Positions 25,517 through 38,305 of a stretch of 64,000 nt of DNA are shown one piece after another. The DNA comes from Lichenostomus cassidix (taxonomy: Eukaryota; Chordata; Aves; Passeriformes; Meliphagidae). The notes under the pieces were generated by a model. The model was not told where the DNA came from, searched no databases, and worked only from the letters and a program-made list of their open reading frames with translations. The position numbers and the translations under genes are program-made. The stretch spans positions 18,262,943-18,326,942 of the forward strand of contig CM039211.1 in the NCBI GenBank assembly GCA_008360975.2, in the 5' to 3' direction. Position 1 is the stretch's first letter. Each line of letters begins with the position of its first letter.

Positions 25517-28106
25517 TTAATGTAAACAGCAAAGCTCAGGCTCTTCTGTCTACAAGTAGAGCAAAACCATTAATAACTCTGATTCACAGACTTTTAAAGT
25601 GTTCTAGAAATTACTAATAAATTCCAATGGAGACAATAAAGAGAATTATTCTTCAAACAATTAGAAAAGTCAATAAGTTTTTATCAAAGCCTCAAAGTCA
25701 TGAGTAATTTGAAATAGTTTAGACTCTTAATATGTTTACATCATAAAGCATAATTTTTAACCTTATCAGGACAAAGCACATGTGCTCATGTGCTACAAGT
25801 CTTGGATTAATTAGAATAACCCTATTTCCTAATGCCCCAAGGCAGTATCTAGGAACTACAATGGGCAAGATTAACATTCATATATTCTGTATATCAATAT
25901 TAAATATTCATATTTTAATACTTTACAGTGTCTTAGCAAGTTTCTGTGTCATTGTATTAGCCTAGCACAATGCTGTGTGAAACAGGACTCTTCCCACCAA
26001 TACTTTCATTATGCTGCTGCACTAGGCAGATACAGGAGTAAGCCGCTTATACAGTAGGGAGTCATATCCAGCTAATATTTTGATAGTAAGTTAGTCAGGC
26101 TTTACAGGAATATGATTCACTGTGTTGAAAACAAATGGTAACACAATAAATGGTTCACTTGAACAGAACCACCCACTGTACTAAAGTCAGTGTAGGCGCT
26201 GCTCCTGGAAGGGTGGAGGAGGAGGTGTGGCTTTACTATTTTGAAGCAGGAGACAAATTTTTCCTTTTACAGTTGACACTGGTTGAAATTACCACTGCCT
26301 GAAGGGTACACAGATAGTATACATTTGATCTAGGTAAACTACTTTAGGAGGCTCAGTCATTTCTGTCATCATGCTTTTTCACATCTCAGCAGCACTTTGC
26401 ATTTTTCAACAATGGGCAGGCTTTGATAAGTTTCTAGGCTAGTATAAACATTGAGTTTGAGTGAAGAATTACTTACTACTCCATAAATTGCTCTCTGCCA
26501 ACTCACTGATACTGATAAAGTGATTTTACCAGATCATAACTACCATCATTTCAATTCTGCTGAAAGAACAAAGTGGAACTAGGGAAAAATAAGTGTCTAC
26601 CACAACACTTTATGAAAATGTGTACATAATAACAATTATTATGCAGCTAATATAGTAATTAAATATCTTCTTCTTTTTCCTGGCCACAGTGTGTTGATGA
26701 AACACTAAATGTGCATTCTTAATTTCACAGTTTTGTTTTACAAAAACAGATGCTTAGGCTTCTTCAACAATTTTTTTCTTTTCTCTGACTCCACTTTTTC
26801 AAGGAGCCTAAAGATGCAGCTAAGTGCTTGACTTATAATGAGAAGTAGTGAGCTTTACCCGACAACCTCTTCTAATGCTGTATGCATAAAAGGAGTATAA
26901 ATAGATAAAAAGACTCCTACACTCTTTCCACAGTAATACCATTGCAGCAGTCCCACAGCAGACAAGCTTTTTCTGTAGCTGCAGAGGAAGTAGAAGGATA
27001 TGCTTCACAGGAAACAGAGTCAGAAAACACCCCTTTGGTCACACTAGATTTTCCACAACATTGCTACCAGCAGAACTCAACAGATATCTTTTCCCATAGA
27101 ATTTCTAGTTCCCTATCCTCCTCTCTGCCAATCCTCTTTGTTTGCTCAGTTGTTTTGCTTGAATACTTGTAGTCCAAACTTGCATTTCTTTCTTTTCCTT
27201 GTTAGATCTAAGAAAATTTCCTATCTTATTTTTAGTATTACTGTGAATAAATTTTATAAACTATCATCTAAATATCCCAGATCTGATTTCTCCAAACCCT
27301 CTGCTCCCCGTATATGACACATCTCTTTTTTTTTAAATTGTCTCAACTTATGACCTTATTCAAGCACTATAAAACCTTTGTTGTCCTTCTGTGTATTTTT
27401 CATGTTGATCCTATTTACACAGAGAACAGTGAATATTTTTGCTAATGTTTATTCCAGCCAATACTGTGGTGGGAGGCATGCAGAAAATACCACAGATACG
27501 CTGTACCCCTACTTCAATAGTACAGGGAATCATGCCAGCTGTTCCCTGGGGGTGTGCAGTAAAGCTCTTCTCCAGAGAAAAAGTGTGCCCTTGAAACAGT
27601 TTGCTGATACACATAAACTGGCAGTGTTACATTAATAAAAGAATTTATTGGAGAAGCAGTGCTTATTGTATCTGATCCATTTATTCACTTCACAGCTGTA
27701 GCTCATTCCATTAAGCAAACTGATTTAAAGCATATTTACAAAGGGTTTTTTGTGGATGGTACATACCCCCATGTAAGAGTTACTTTAAACACTACAACAG
27801 TTGGTGGCTGTAGTTTCTCATAGCTGTGTCATCAAAATGTTAGGCTTCTAAACCAACAGGACAAACTGTCTGTCATACTAATAAACCTTTGCAATTTTAA
27901 GAAGGGTGTTCTGGAGATGCTGCCCTTCTCACTACTGGGACATTTCAGTGAGCATAGGCTTTCTGCTTCCACTACTTCTGCTTCAAATAACCTGACATAC
28001 TTCCATCTCCATAACCTGATGCTTGTCTCTCTATGACTTTAGGTGACATCCATGCCAAGCGCTGTAGATTTTCAACAAGAAAGGCAGAAGAAAGAAACAT
28101 GACTAA
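25517..28106. other. Non-coding AT-rich sequence, no gene seen
   Basis: No recognisable exon or transposon. Part of it (about 27090-27340) is pyrimidine-rich. All open frames are below 90 codons without known motifs. Confidence 0.6.
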
Positions 28107-30420
28107 TCACAGAATCATTAAATCATATAATCACTAAGGTTGGAAAAGACCTCCAATGTCATTGAGTCCACCGTCTGACTGAACACCACCATGCTAAACA
28201 CACCACAGCACTCTATCCCACATCCAGTTGTGTCTTGAACACTTTGAGAAACAGTGACTCCACCAGTGCCCTGGGCTGCCTGTTCCAATGCCTGGCCACA
28301 CTCTTTCACTGAAAAAGTTCGTCCAGCTCGAGGCCATTTCCTCTTGTCTTGTCACCGTTTGTCTGGAAAAGAGACCAACCCCCACCAGGCTACAGCCTCC
28401 TTTCAGGCACTTGTAGGCAGGGATAAGGTCTCCCCTGAGCCTCCTTTTCTCCAGGCTAAACACCTCCATCTCTCTTAGCTGCTTCTCACAGGACTTGTGC
28501 TCCAGGCCCTTCCCCAGCTCCATTACCCTTCTCCAGCACCTCAATGTTTTTCTGGTGGTGAAGGGCCCAGAACTGGACGCAGGACTCAAGGTCTTGCCTC
28601 ACCAGAGCCAAGCACAGGGGGATGGTCACTGCCCCAGTCCTGCTTTCTCACTGGTTCAAGCCATGATTCATGGCAGTTTTGGCCACCTGGGCACATGGCA
28701 GGCTTGTGTTGAGCTGCTGTTGACCAGCACCCTCAGGTCCTTTTCCACTGGGAAGCTTTCCAGCCACTTCTCCTCCAGTCTGGAGACCTCCATGTGGTGG
28801 CTGTGATCCAAACAGTGCAGGACCAGGCACCTGGCCTTGTTGAAGCTGAAGCTTTTCCAGGAGAAGGCTTTGGGAGACATGATCAATGTCTTTACTGAAG
28901 TCCACATAGACACATTCACAGACTTTCCCTCATCCACCAGGCAGGTTACCTGGTCATAAATAGAGACCAGGTTGGTCAGGCAGGACCTGCCATCTCTAAA
29001 CCCATGCTGGCTGGGTCTGGTCCCTTGGTTGTGCTGTACATGCCATGTGATGGCACTCAGTCTGTTCTATAACCTTCCATGGCACAAGGTCTGGCTGAAG
29101 TCCTCTGGTTCCACAGATCCTCATTCTGAGCTCTCTTGTAGATGGGCATGACATTGTGTAACCTCCTAGTTAACCAAGACAGGTAATAAATGTTGGGGAG
29201 TGGCTTGGTGTGCTCTTTTGACAGCTCCCTCGGTATTCTCAAGCAAATCCCATCCAGCCCCATTGACTTGTGAGTGTTTAAGTGGCACAGCAGGTCACTA
29301 ACTACTTCCCCCTGGACTGCAGGAGCTTTCTTCTGCTCTCCTATCCCGTCTACCAGCCCAGGGTATTGGTTGCACTAAGGATAACACTTTTTTGTTAAAG
29401 ACTAAGTTAAAGACGGCATTGAAGCCTTTTCCTCATCTTTGATGAAAATCTTCCCATCCACATTCAATAAAGAATGCATATTTTCCTTGGCCCTCATTGT
29501 GTTGTTAATTTATAAAAACACATTTTATTATCTTTTACAGCAGTGACTGGCCAGGTTGAGCTCCAAGGAATATTTTGCCATTCCAGTTTTCTCTCTACTT
29601 GACCTAATGACATCCTTGTACTCTTCCTGAGTTGTCTGCCCCATCTTCTGAAGGTCACAAACTCTCTTTGCCCCCTGAATTCCAGTAAAAGTTCTCTCTT
29701 CAACCAGATCAGTCTTCTTCCCTGCCAGCCCGTCTTTCACCATGTAGGGACAGCCTGCTCCAGCACCTTTAAGATTTCCTTCCTAAAGTTTGTTGAACAT
29801 TCCTGGACCCCTTTATTATAAAGGGCTGTTTTCCAAAAAAAAACTCTCTTAATGAGTGCCCTGAACAGGCCAAAGTCTGCCTTCTGGAAGACCAAGGTAG
29901 AGGTTTTTTTGACCCCTTTCCATACTGCACCAAGACCTGAAAACTTTACCTTTTCATGGTTGCTATAGCCAAAATGGCCTCTGAACTTCAGATGTCCCCA
30001 CCAGTGATTCTCTGTTCACAAAGAGGTCCAGCAGGGCAGTGCCCCCAGTAGGCTGATTTACCATCTGTGTCAGAAAGTTCTCTTCCACACATTCCAGGAA
30101 CCTCCTGGTCTGCATCTCTCTGCTGTGCTGAGTTTTCAGCAGACATCTGGCAAGTCAAAGTCTCCCACAAGAACAAGGGCTGGAGATCATGGAACATCAG
30201 CCAGCCACTGATAGAATACTTTATCTGCCTCTTCCTCCTGGCTGGGTGGTCTATAACAGATTCCCTCCAGGAAGTGTGCCTTGTTACCTTGATTTTTACC
30301 CTGATCCCTACCCATAGGCATTTAGTCCCATTTTCACTATCCTTGAGCTATATACAATTGAAAACCCTGTATGTTTGTAATCATATGTACCAAAAAGGAA
30401 GGGTGGGTGAAAATTTTCCC
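28107..30420 (-). pseudogene. Decayed CR1 LINE with ORF2 (endonuclease/reverse transcriptase) remnant
   Basis: A 2.3-kb CR1 retrotransposon copy on the minus strand. Its 3' terminus (28107-28140) has degenerate ATTCTGTGATT-like repeats. Reading the minus strand from about 30420, I can follow ORF2. The end of the APE-type endonuclease domain comes first (DLFVNRESL near 30010-30030, and a YSNHEKVKF motif near 29940-29970 matching the family's SDH motif). Then come the linker (VKDNKMCFYK near 29525), reverse transcriptase parts (HKSMGPDGI-like segment near 29255, LTNLVSIYDQVTCLVDEGK near 28930-28985, FSKDIDHVSQSLLLEKL near 28850-28900), and the C-terminal part (FNKARCLVLH, EEKWLESFPVEKDLRVLVNS, and GLEHKSCEKQLREMEVFSLE near 28440-28510). 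Frames are broken several times, so it is inactive. The block between LLLEKL and NKARCLVLH, which holds the FADD catalytic motif in intact copies, is missing (junction 28840-28856). The catalytic Asp of SDH is Asn here. The 5' part of ORF2 and ORF1 are absent. Confidence 0.93.
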
Positions 30421-32540
30421 CTGATATCCTGACACAACGTAAGTACTTTTTTAGAATAACATTCAGCTTGGCTTCTCTCCCAAGCAGGAGTTCATCTGTT
30501 TCCGTCCAGTGTCTTTGGTTATAATATCCTGAAGCTGAACAGCAACAGCACATATTCCAGGCAGAATATGAACAGCTGATACTGGAGTGTGTCATTGCTT
30601 TTGAGGAATCTAACAGTCTTCAATTTTATCCTGTAAGATGTGCTTAGTGAGTAAAAGAAGACTTGCTGCAGCAGAAATCATCTTTCATTATCTCATTATT
30701 ATTATAATGAAAGTACTATTTTGGAAATTATTTCCTCATGTTTTTTAATAGAAACTCATATGAATAATTCTGAGAAAAACACTGACCTGTCTTATCTGTT
30801 AAAAAACACAGTTTGAGCCACAACTCCATGTCATAATAACTGTAGGTAATAACTGCACATAACACATGTAACTAATACCAGAAGCCTCAAGTCCAATCCT
30901 CTTTTCTCCTGCATTAATAGAGTTTATTGCAATAAACTCTACCTTACTGCTTTATGCATAAGTTTTTTAGTTATTACTTATTTTAGTGGCATCACACACT
31001 TTTCTAGGTTCTTCTGTCACCCAGCACCCAAGGCCAGAATACAGCTGTGGATGGTGAAATGGTGCTGCCAAAGAGATGCAGCCCCAGACTCAGATTCAGG
31101 ATGCTGAAATCCAGTTTATTCCTACTGGCACTGATGTGAACTCCCTGCAAGTACCTTCTAAAGACAGCTTGGCAGTGTTAGTAATATTTTTAAATTGTTA
31201 AAAACAGTCTAAGTCTATCTAAACATACGCTGTTCACCAACTCTCATCAAAGCAATTCTGCTTTTTCTACATGACTGTCCAGCAGACCATGGGAACCTGC
31301 TGCACAGACTATTTATTTTAGTCTGAAGCTAGGCCCTCAAGCTATGATCAAGCTCATCCAAGCAGCAGTCGCAATAAATACTGTTTTACTGTCTCGAGCA
31401 ATAACATGGACTCTCTTTCAGGGTGAATTTTTGAGCTGTGTCAGCAAATGCAACTCAGTCAGGAGGCATATTTCTGGCTTTAAAACACCCTGGGCTAGAT
31501 CTCTGGCTGTAGCTGAGGAGCTCTAAAGTACCTGCCAAGACATGCCAGATGAAAGCCCTCTGCCTTCATCTGCACCTCTCTAAAATCTCAGCACAAAATG
31601 CAGCATCCACAATGACTTGGTATTCAAAGAAGCATAAAACTGAAGTAGGTATAGCTACTTATTTTATTTTAGCTAAGGAAAAGAAAAAGGAAAACAAGAA
31701 GAAAAAGGAAAAAAAGCATCACTTGGGAGAAAAAAATAAGCTTAACCGCAAAAAATAAAACAAAAGCTGCCAAAGGAAGAGTACAAATAAAGTACAATTG
31801 TTATAGTTCTGTGCCACCAAGGGTGCTGTGTGTGGGGTAACACACCATCCATTGCCCCAGGAGCAAAGTCCAGCTTCCTTCCTTGCTCTGTGAGAGCAAC
31901 ACACAGCACATCATTGCTCCTGCTGGCACCAGGCAGCTGCCAGCAGGACTGTGGAAGGAAGCCAGTGATCCTGTGTGCTCACACAGGTCCCCATCTTCCC
32001 CACCATGTCAAATCAGGAGCAGCATTCTTCAGACACTTCTGCTCTAGATGACCTGGCACAGGATGAGAGGGGAGAAGACTGTTGTGCTCTGCACAGACAT
32101 GCATGAGTCGCTGTGTGATCCTGCACAAACAACTCAGCTTTTTCCAATTTACTTTCCCAATTTTCCTGCCTTTCCTGGGCATCAGTGAAAAGTAAGATGC
32201 TAAGATGGAGGCCTGGGAGCTACTTGAGGGAACACAAATGCAATGGCATGGTTGGATGCACTTTAAACTCACATCACAGATTGACAGACAAGTTAAGCAT
32301 GCCAACAAAGGGCTAAATGAAATTATTCTCTCATATGTCACTATTTTCTTACAAGCAGCTTTCTCACAGAGCAGTAGAAGTCAAAAGATAATTTTTAAAA
32401 ATCAAAGTAAGTATATATATCAAGCAACTGAATTAACTACTTTCCATTTGAATGTCAAAAACCTTCTTATTGTACATGCACTATTGAAAGCTCCAGGTTT
32501 GTGGAAAAATCAGACTACAGGGGTTAAACTCAGAAATTGC
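30421..32540. other. Non-coding sequence, no gene seen
   Basis: No supported gene. It includes an inverted repeat at 30682-30713 and a purine-rich run of A and G at about 31675-31745. About 31003-32200 has somewhat higher GC than the surroundings, but I recognise no element in it. Confidence 0.55.
30682..30713. other. Perfect 10-bp-stem inverted repeat
   Basis: CTTTCATTAT and ATAATGAAAG form a perfect 10-bp stem around a 12-base AT-rich loop. AT-rich composition makes chance occurrence plausible. Confidence 0.6.
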
Positions 32541-32542
32541 AG

Positions 32543-32593
32543 TGTAGATGTGTCTGAATACAACTACAGAGGTTGTATTCAGACATATCTGCA
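32543..32593. other. Long hairpin: 22-bp stem, 7-base loop
   Basis: The inner 14 bp pair perfectly (TGTCTGAATACAAC at 32551-32564 with GTTGTATTCAGACA at 32572-32585) around the loop TACAGAG. The stem continues outward for eight more pairs (32543-32550 with 32586-32593), two of which are G-T. That makes 22 consecutive pairs with no bulge. It could be a small palindromic transposon remnant, a scar of template switching during replication, or a short precursor-microRNA-like hairpin. At about 51 nt it is shorter than a typical animal pre-miRNA, and I do not recognise a known microRNA. Confidence 0.75.
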
Positions 32594-32828
32594 AGGTTGG
32601 CACATATGATACAGGACTTCTAGGAGATCTGCATTGCTCTGGAGAGACTCTTGGAGGACAGAGAGGATAATTTAGAGATTCTCAAATGACTATAGACACC
32701 TGTGTTAAAATAACTGAGTCCCACTTTGGAGTACTTTGTTAGGCAAGTGCAGCGATAAATATATTATTGGGAACAAAGGCCAAACCTTGCAATTCAGTTG
32801 GCCACTCCTGTAATTTAAAGTTTACACA

Positions 32829-32914
32829 GATATCTGTCTGTATATCTATCTATCTATGTAAATATTTCTGTATATACATATATACATATACATATGCATA
32901 TGCATTTACATACG
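32829..32914. repeat. TATC/ATACATA compound microsatellite
   Basis: ATCTGTCTGTATATCTATCTATCTATG is followed by degenerate TATACATA and ATGCATATGCAT runs. It is simple-sequence DNA with several interruptions. Confidence 0.85.
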
Positions 32915-35900
32915 TTGTAATTGAAATACATACACTGTATCTGAAAAATACGAGGGAATTTTTTGCCGTAGTGATTGCTGCAGAATGGCTCTATTGATTC
33001 TTACCATTAGCCAAGTGACTTTATTTGTTCGAAGTAAAAATTTTGGCAGATCTCCAACCCTGAATGTAAAGATGGAAGAAGCTTCTTCCTCTTTTCTAGA
33101 GTTTAAAAGGGAGAGGCAAAAATATTTAATGAGTCCCAGAAGCCAGAGAAAACCTCAAAAGATTTTTGATTCCCTCCTCTCTCTCCATGGAAGAACAGCA
33201 TGGGTAGAAACAGGGATAAAACAACAGGGTCAAAACAAATACAGTGTGCTCAAATATTAGTTATACCATATATACAGAGTGTGGTATGTATTTTCATTTA
33301 CTATCATGTTGATTAGCAAAGAAAACTAAGTGCATCTTCATGATTTCAATTATTTCAGGTGGTTTTTCTTACAAAGGAGGTTTTTAAAATTATCTGAGCC
33401 TGCTGGTCTTGTTTACAGAGACTATTTCTTTGCACTAGTACTTTATGATGCATATTGGTAGCTGTAAGTACAACACATCTCTTACATCCAAACGAATGTG
33501 GACACTGGCAATAACTGAGCATTTCTGTGTGGAAATATCTTTAGCCACTCAGGAAAACCCTCATCAGGTTCAAATGTAACTGTGCTCACTGTCTTCCTCT
33601 CTCTATCCAAAACTACAGTTGCAAATAGCAAGAGGTTACTGAAATAGCAATTTCATCTGCCTCTAGGTCCAGAGACCACCGAGACTGGGTAGGATAATCA
33701 GCCAGGATAACACAAACAAATCAAAACATTATTTATAAAAAAACCTTGGCTTTCAGCAAAATGACTTTTTACTGAAGACAATGAAGTCCCATTGATTCTA
33801 GCTGAAATTCTGAGGATGTATACATTAAGAAACTGATTTCAGTGTTTATTATGGCATTATTGCATGCCTCAACAATCCAGATGATTTTAACATGCAAAGC
33901 TGGCAATGAAAATTTAAGCCTGTCTTGAACTACTTTGTCACAGTGAATTTTTATATCTAACCTGAAGGGTAATTAGATGACATTAACCTACCATAACAGC
34001 TCACAAATATCTGTTTATTAATTTAAATAAGTAATAACAGGTAGCAGATTTTTTTCTTTGGCATATTTTAACCTCATAAAATATTTTGGCCTCATTCAGA
34101 GAAATTTACTTAGGTATATGCACATACTTCACTAGAACAGCCAGTGGCCACATACTGCCCAAATGTGTCAAATAATATTATTTCCATGAAGTGGAGAAAA
34201 ATTTTAATAACTCTTTCTGCTCTTTTCCATATTTATATGAACTGAAATTTGAAGAATATATGTGTACATAGCGCACATGCTCTAAGAAAACAAAAACATC
34301 CATGTAACAAATATCAGTACTGTGACTCAGTAAGTGGCTCAGATGCATGCTGAGCTACACATTAAAAGTCTCATATGGGAAAAAATGAAGAAATATCAAA
34401 AGCCCCCAAAGATTTCTTTATGGGAAAATAATATTTTATCTTTTGGGGGTCAGGTGTACTTTGAAATGACTGTCAAATTCAATTTGATGACCTTACACCA
34501 TGCCATAAGCACTTGGAATGGTCAAACCATTCTCGGCATTTTCAATACTTTATTCTAAGTGTTCTTTTTTCATAAGCAAAATTTTATAACTTAATTTAAA
34601 AAAGGATGTGCAAAGGTTGCTGTCAAACACACTAACATATCTGAAACATTGGATTCTATTTTATAAATTCAAAGTCTGTCACTAGAACAGAAGTGATAGA
34701 AGAGTTCTCTCATTTGTTTTTAATTAGCCTTCAGTCTTACCATAAAACACAATAGCTCATACCTAATTAAAGTGACAGTCTGAATGAAGTCTCAATGTTG
34801 AGATAATGAAAAGACACGTGTAAGTTGGGGGCAGAATATCAGCTATGAAAGACCACTTACACCTAAATAGATAAAATAGATGAGAAGTTAGAAGACACAC
34901 AATATAAACAAGTTGACAAGCTTAAAAATATCAGTAGGAAAATATGATGTTTGTTCTGACCATGATTTTCAAAGCTTCTGGAGGAACTAGGCACCTAAGA
35001 TCACTACAAAAAAGGGCAAGTTTAGTGACTAACATTTGTTGACAAATGAGATCTACCTAGTTTTCAGACTGTTACATTTTTCAGCTTTCATCTTCTGTAG
35101 CTATATCTGTAGCAGCGTCCATAAGTGACCTGAACTCTTTTTCACAAAACTGACTATCATGATTCCTGGCTATTCATCAGGGAATTTAAAGCAGAACTGC
35201 TGTGTCTTGATTCGTTAATTCCCATGGCGCACAAAGTCAAGTGGAAAAATTTGCAGTTCAATTGGAATAAAATTTAACTAAAATGCAGGCCCAATATGTG
35301 ATTGTATAGCCAAAAATTTGAATACTCTAATAAGAAAGAGGAGACTATCATCAAAGAATTAAAAGGAGGAAGAAACTGAGAGAGTAAATGATAATTTCTT
35401 GCTTAACTGAGAAAACAAGTTGTATCCTCATGACAAAAAATATGTTTCTTTGGAAAGTAATACAATATTTTGGAGAGCAAAGGGGGAAAATGTTCAAACA
35501 CAATGTTTCCTTTGATCTGAAACTTAAAAAAAAATCTGTTAAGTTGAAATTCAGAAAAGGCTTTAAGGCTCCAAAGTTACTGTTTTTCTGACTAGCATTC
35601 GAAGTTTTAACCCAAAAAGGTAGTATGTCAAAGGAAATAATTTTTTTTAAACCCTAAGCTTTAAAGAAGTCCTTGCGATAACAAAACACTTCAGTTTTTC
35701 AAAACCTTTGAATGTGCTTTCCACAAAACAAATAAATACTTATGCTGGCAAAATTTGTAAAGTTGAAACTCAGAAAATATTTCACAGATTGATTGGGTCA
35801 GATTTTACATGAGTGTAACCAATATGTTTCACAATGTGGTCCCAAAAATATCATTCTGTGTGTTCACTGTACCTCACCAAATGGAAAATTTCTTGAAGTA

Positions 35901-38267
35901 TTTTCTTAATTTTCATCTTCTCAATATTTCTCTATGATACAGGCATCTGCCTGACTTAAGACTTGAACAAAATCTGAGCCCCAGGCTTACTCACAAAGCA
36001 GTGGACCTTAACATTTTTAAAAACTGCAGTGATCTATTTGTGAGCAGAAACATGCCACACTTGGTCCTTCCAAATGCATAATCAAATATGGATTTTCTAG
36101 GAAGGCAACATTTCATGTTACCATAATGCTTTCTTGTCTTACATCTGAGATAGACTTTAATTACATGTGCCATGTAGGTTTTCCCAAGGTGTCATAGCTG
36201 CTGTGATGGCTTCCACCTATCTGCAAGACAAATCAATACTAGTTTTCTGTAGCATCTGGGGAAACAGAACATTTAGATAAAATTCAGTTCATAGTTTGCC
36301 TAAATCAAAGTAATCACATCCACATTACGAAAATTTCATGCATAGGCATTGTGTTTAATTAATGATCTTTCCCCTGGCTGTTTTATGCTGATAATATTAG
36401 TAATCCCAAACAGGCCATTTTAGCCTCACAGAAAAAAGTTCTGTAAAGAAATAATATAAAATTAATGTTAATTAGGCACATTATAAAGAGTATTTTATCA
36501 AGTGTCAAGGATTTACACCTGGATGACGTGTTGAAATACCGAATTAATTTACGATGAAGAAAATTAATTAAAAAATTATCTCTTTTCAGCATTTTAGATC
36601 TGATGTCTATATACTAAGTATTAATAAAGAGTGTCATCCTTTTCTACTACTGACTATCATACTCTTGTTTCAGAAGCAAAGTTTCTGATGTAACACAAAC
36701 TGAACTTCTGCCCTGCAAGACTGCGAGAACACTCTTCCATTCACTTTTTCAGGAGGGCAATGGACTACTTTTGTGTGCCACACTGCTTTCATAGGTCCCT
36801 TTTCTGATATTTTTGCATCTTGCTGTACAAGTGAGATCTCTCCCAGGAAACAACTTACCCTTGAGCAAGGTGAGACTTTGCTTGCTGCCCTGGCTCTGCT
36901 TGCTAAGAGCTGAACTGCACCACAAGTGTTGAGAGCTAGGGTGACTGATGTGATGCTGACCATGACACTGCTCAGGGCTGCCGAGAGGGATCTGAATTCA
37001 TCAAGTGCAGGTTAGCATGAGCACGTGTGCTTTTACCACAGTTTGCCCTCACAAATGGTGGGCTACTTGTCCTCATCTGAAGTCCTGCAGCTCATTCATC
37101 TCCTCACAGCTGTGCTACCACTGTGCCTTGTGCATATGCAGCATACGTTGTGTACTGCAATTCACGCCAAAGAAAAAGCGACGGAGACTGATTATCTTTC
37201 CTGTCCAAAACCCACCGTTTCTATACTCATAAACAAGAGAAGAGTCCTCAGAAAATCCCTGGGTGCTCTTAAGCATGTTCTCAAGGATTAAACAGCAATT
37301 GAAACCTTGTTGGGCCTGATTTTTGTAGTAGTTTAGAAATATTTGGAGGTGGTTGCTAGAAGAAGAGAATAAAACGGAGAGACTGGTTTTATTTTTTAAG
37401 TCTAGAGAGAGAGGATTACTTGCACAACTGCCTCTAATGTACTAGTACACTGTTTGTGTCCTAGGCTTCAACCCTCAAGATTTGCTATTTAAATTTGCAC
37501 AAATAGCTCTCTAGATAAAGAAGCATAGGCAGTCCCTCTAGGATTTACAGCAGCCACCAATATCATGAAATAGAGCCTCGTTAATCAAATGGTTCTCAAG
37601 GGATACTCAAGAACTAGCTTGTTCATCAGCTCTCTCAATGATTTGTCATTGCTCAGAATAAGCAGCTAATGATGCAGGAGCTTTATTAAATAAACCTTGG
37701 CAGAGTCCTTTTCTAGTCCCAGCTTCCCTGAGATGATTATAGCAGACAATCAGTAAAGTTGACTGACAGCATTTCCTGGTTACCCAAACTTGATATTTCA
37801 TTCACAGGCCATGTTCATGGAAGCTGGATCACATTGCCAGGCACAGAAATGCCTGGTAAAACAGGACTGAGTGCTCTGGAGAATTTCTATAAGCAAACTG
37901 TTGAAATGCTGCTTCTGTGTTTGCTGGTAAGACCAGCAAACAGTATCAACTTTCTGCTTCTGCTGCAAGCTTTAATTTCGTCACCCCATAATTAACAATT
38001 TTAGTATTTCTTCTACAGTCAGACTCCAGCATGAGCTATTACCAGCTACATATTTACAGAGGAAAATGGTTTTGAGTCCTTTCCCAACAGATGGAAATAC
38101 AAATCCTGATAGCACAAAAGCTGTTCCCAAAGCAGTTGTTCTTTCCCATACCACATCCATATATACTACTTGGTCAATCTGCTGTAGCAAGAGTGGACAA
38201 CCTTGGATTTTGAGGTATTGAAACAAACATTTGTGATGAATTACATTTGGCACTGTTTGACTACATT

Positions 38268-38305
38268 GATATAAAGGGGCTACACAGATATCAAGGGGCT
38301 ACATT
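38268..38305. repeat. 19-bp tandem duplication
   Basis: GATATAAAGGGGCTACACA (38268-38286) is followed immediately by GATATCAAGGGGCTACATT (38287-38305). Sixteen of 19 bases match. Confidence 0.85.

Noticed and set aside
28254..28806. Plus-strand open frames within the large CR1
   Set aside because: They are antisense shadows of the CR1 ORF2 remnant, whose coding strand is minus.
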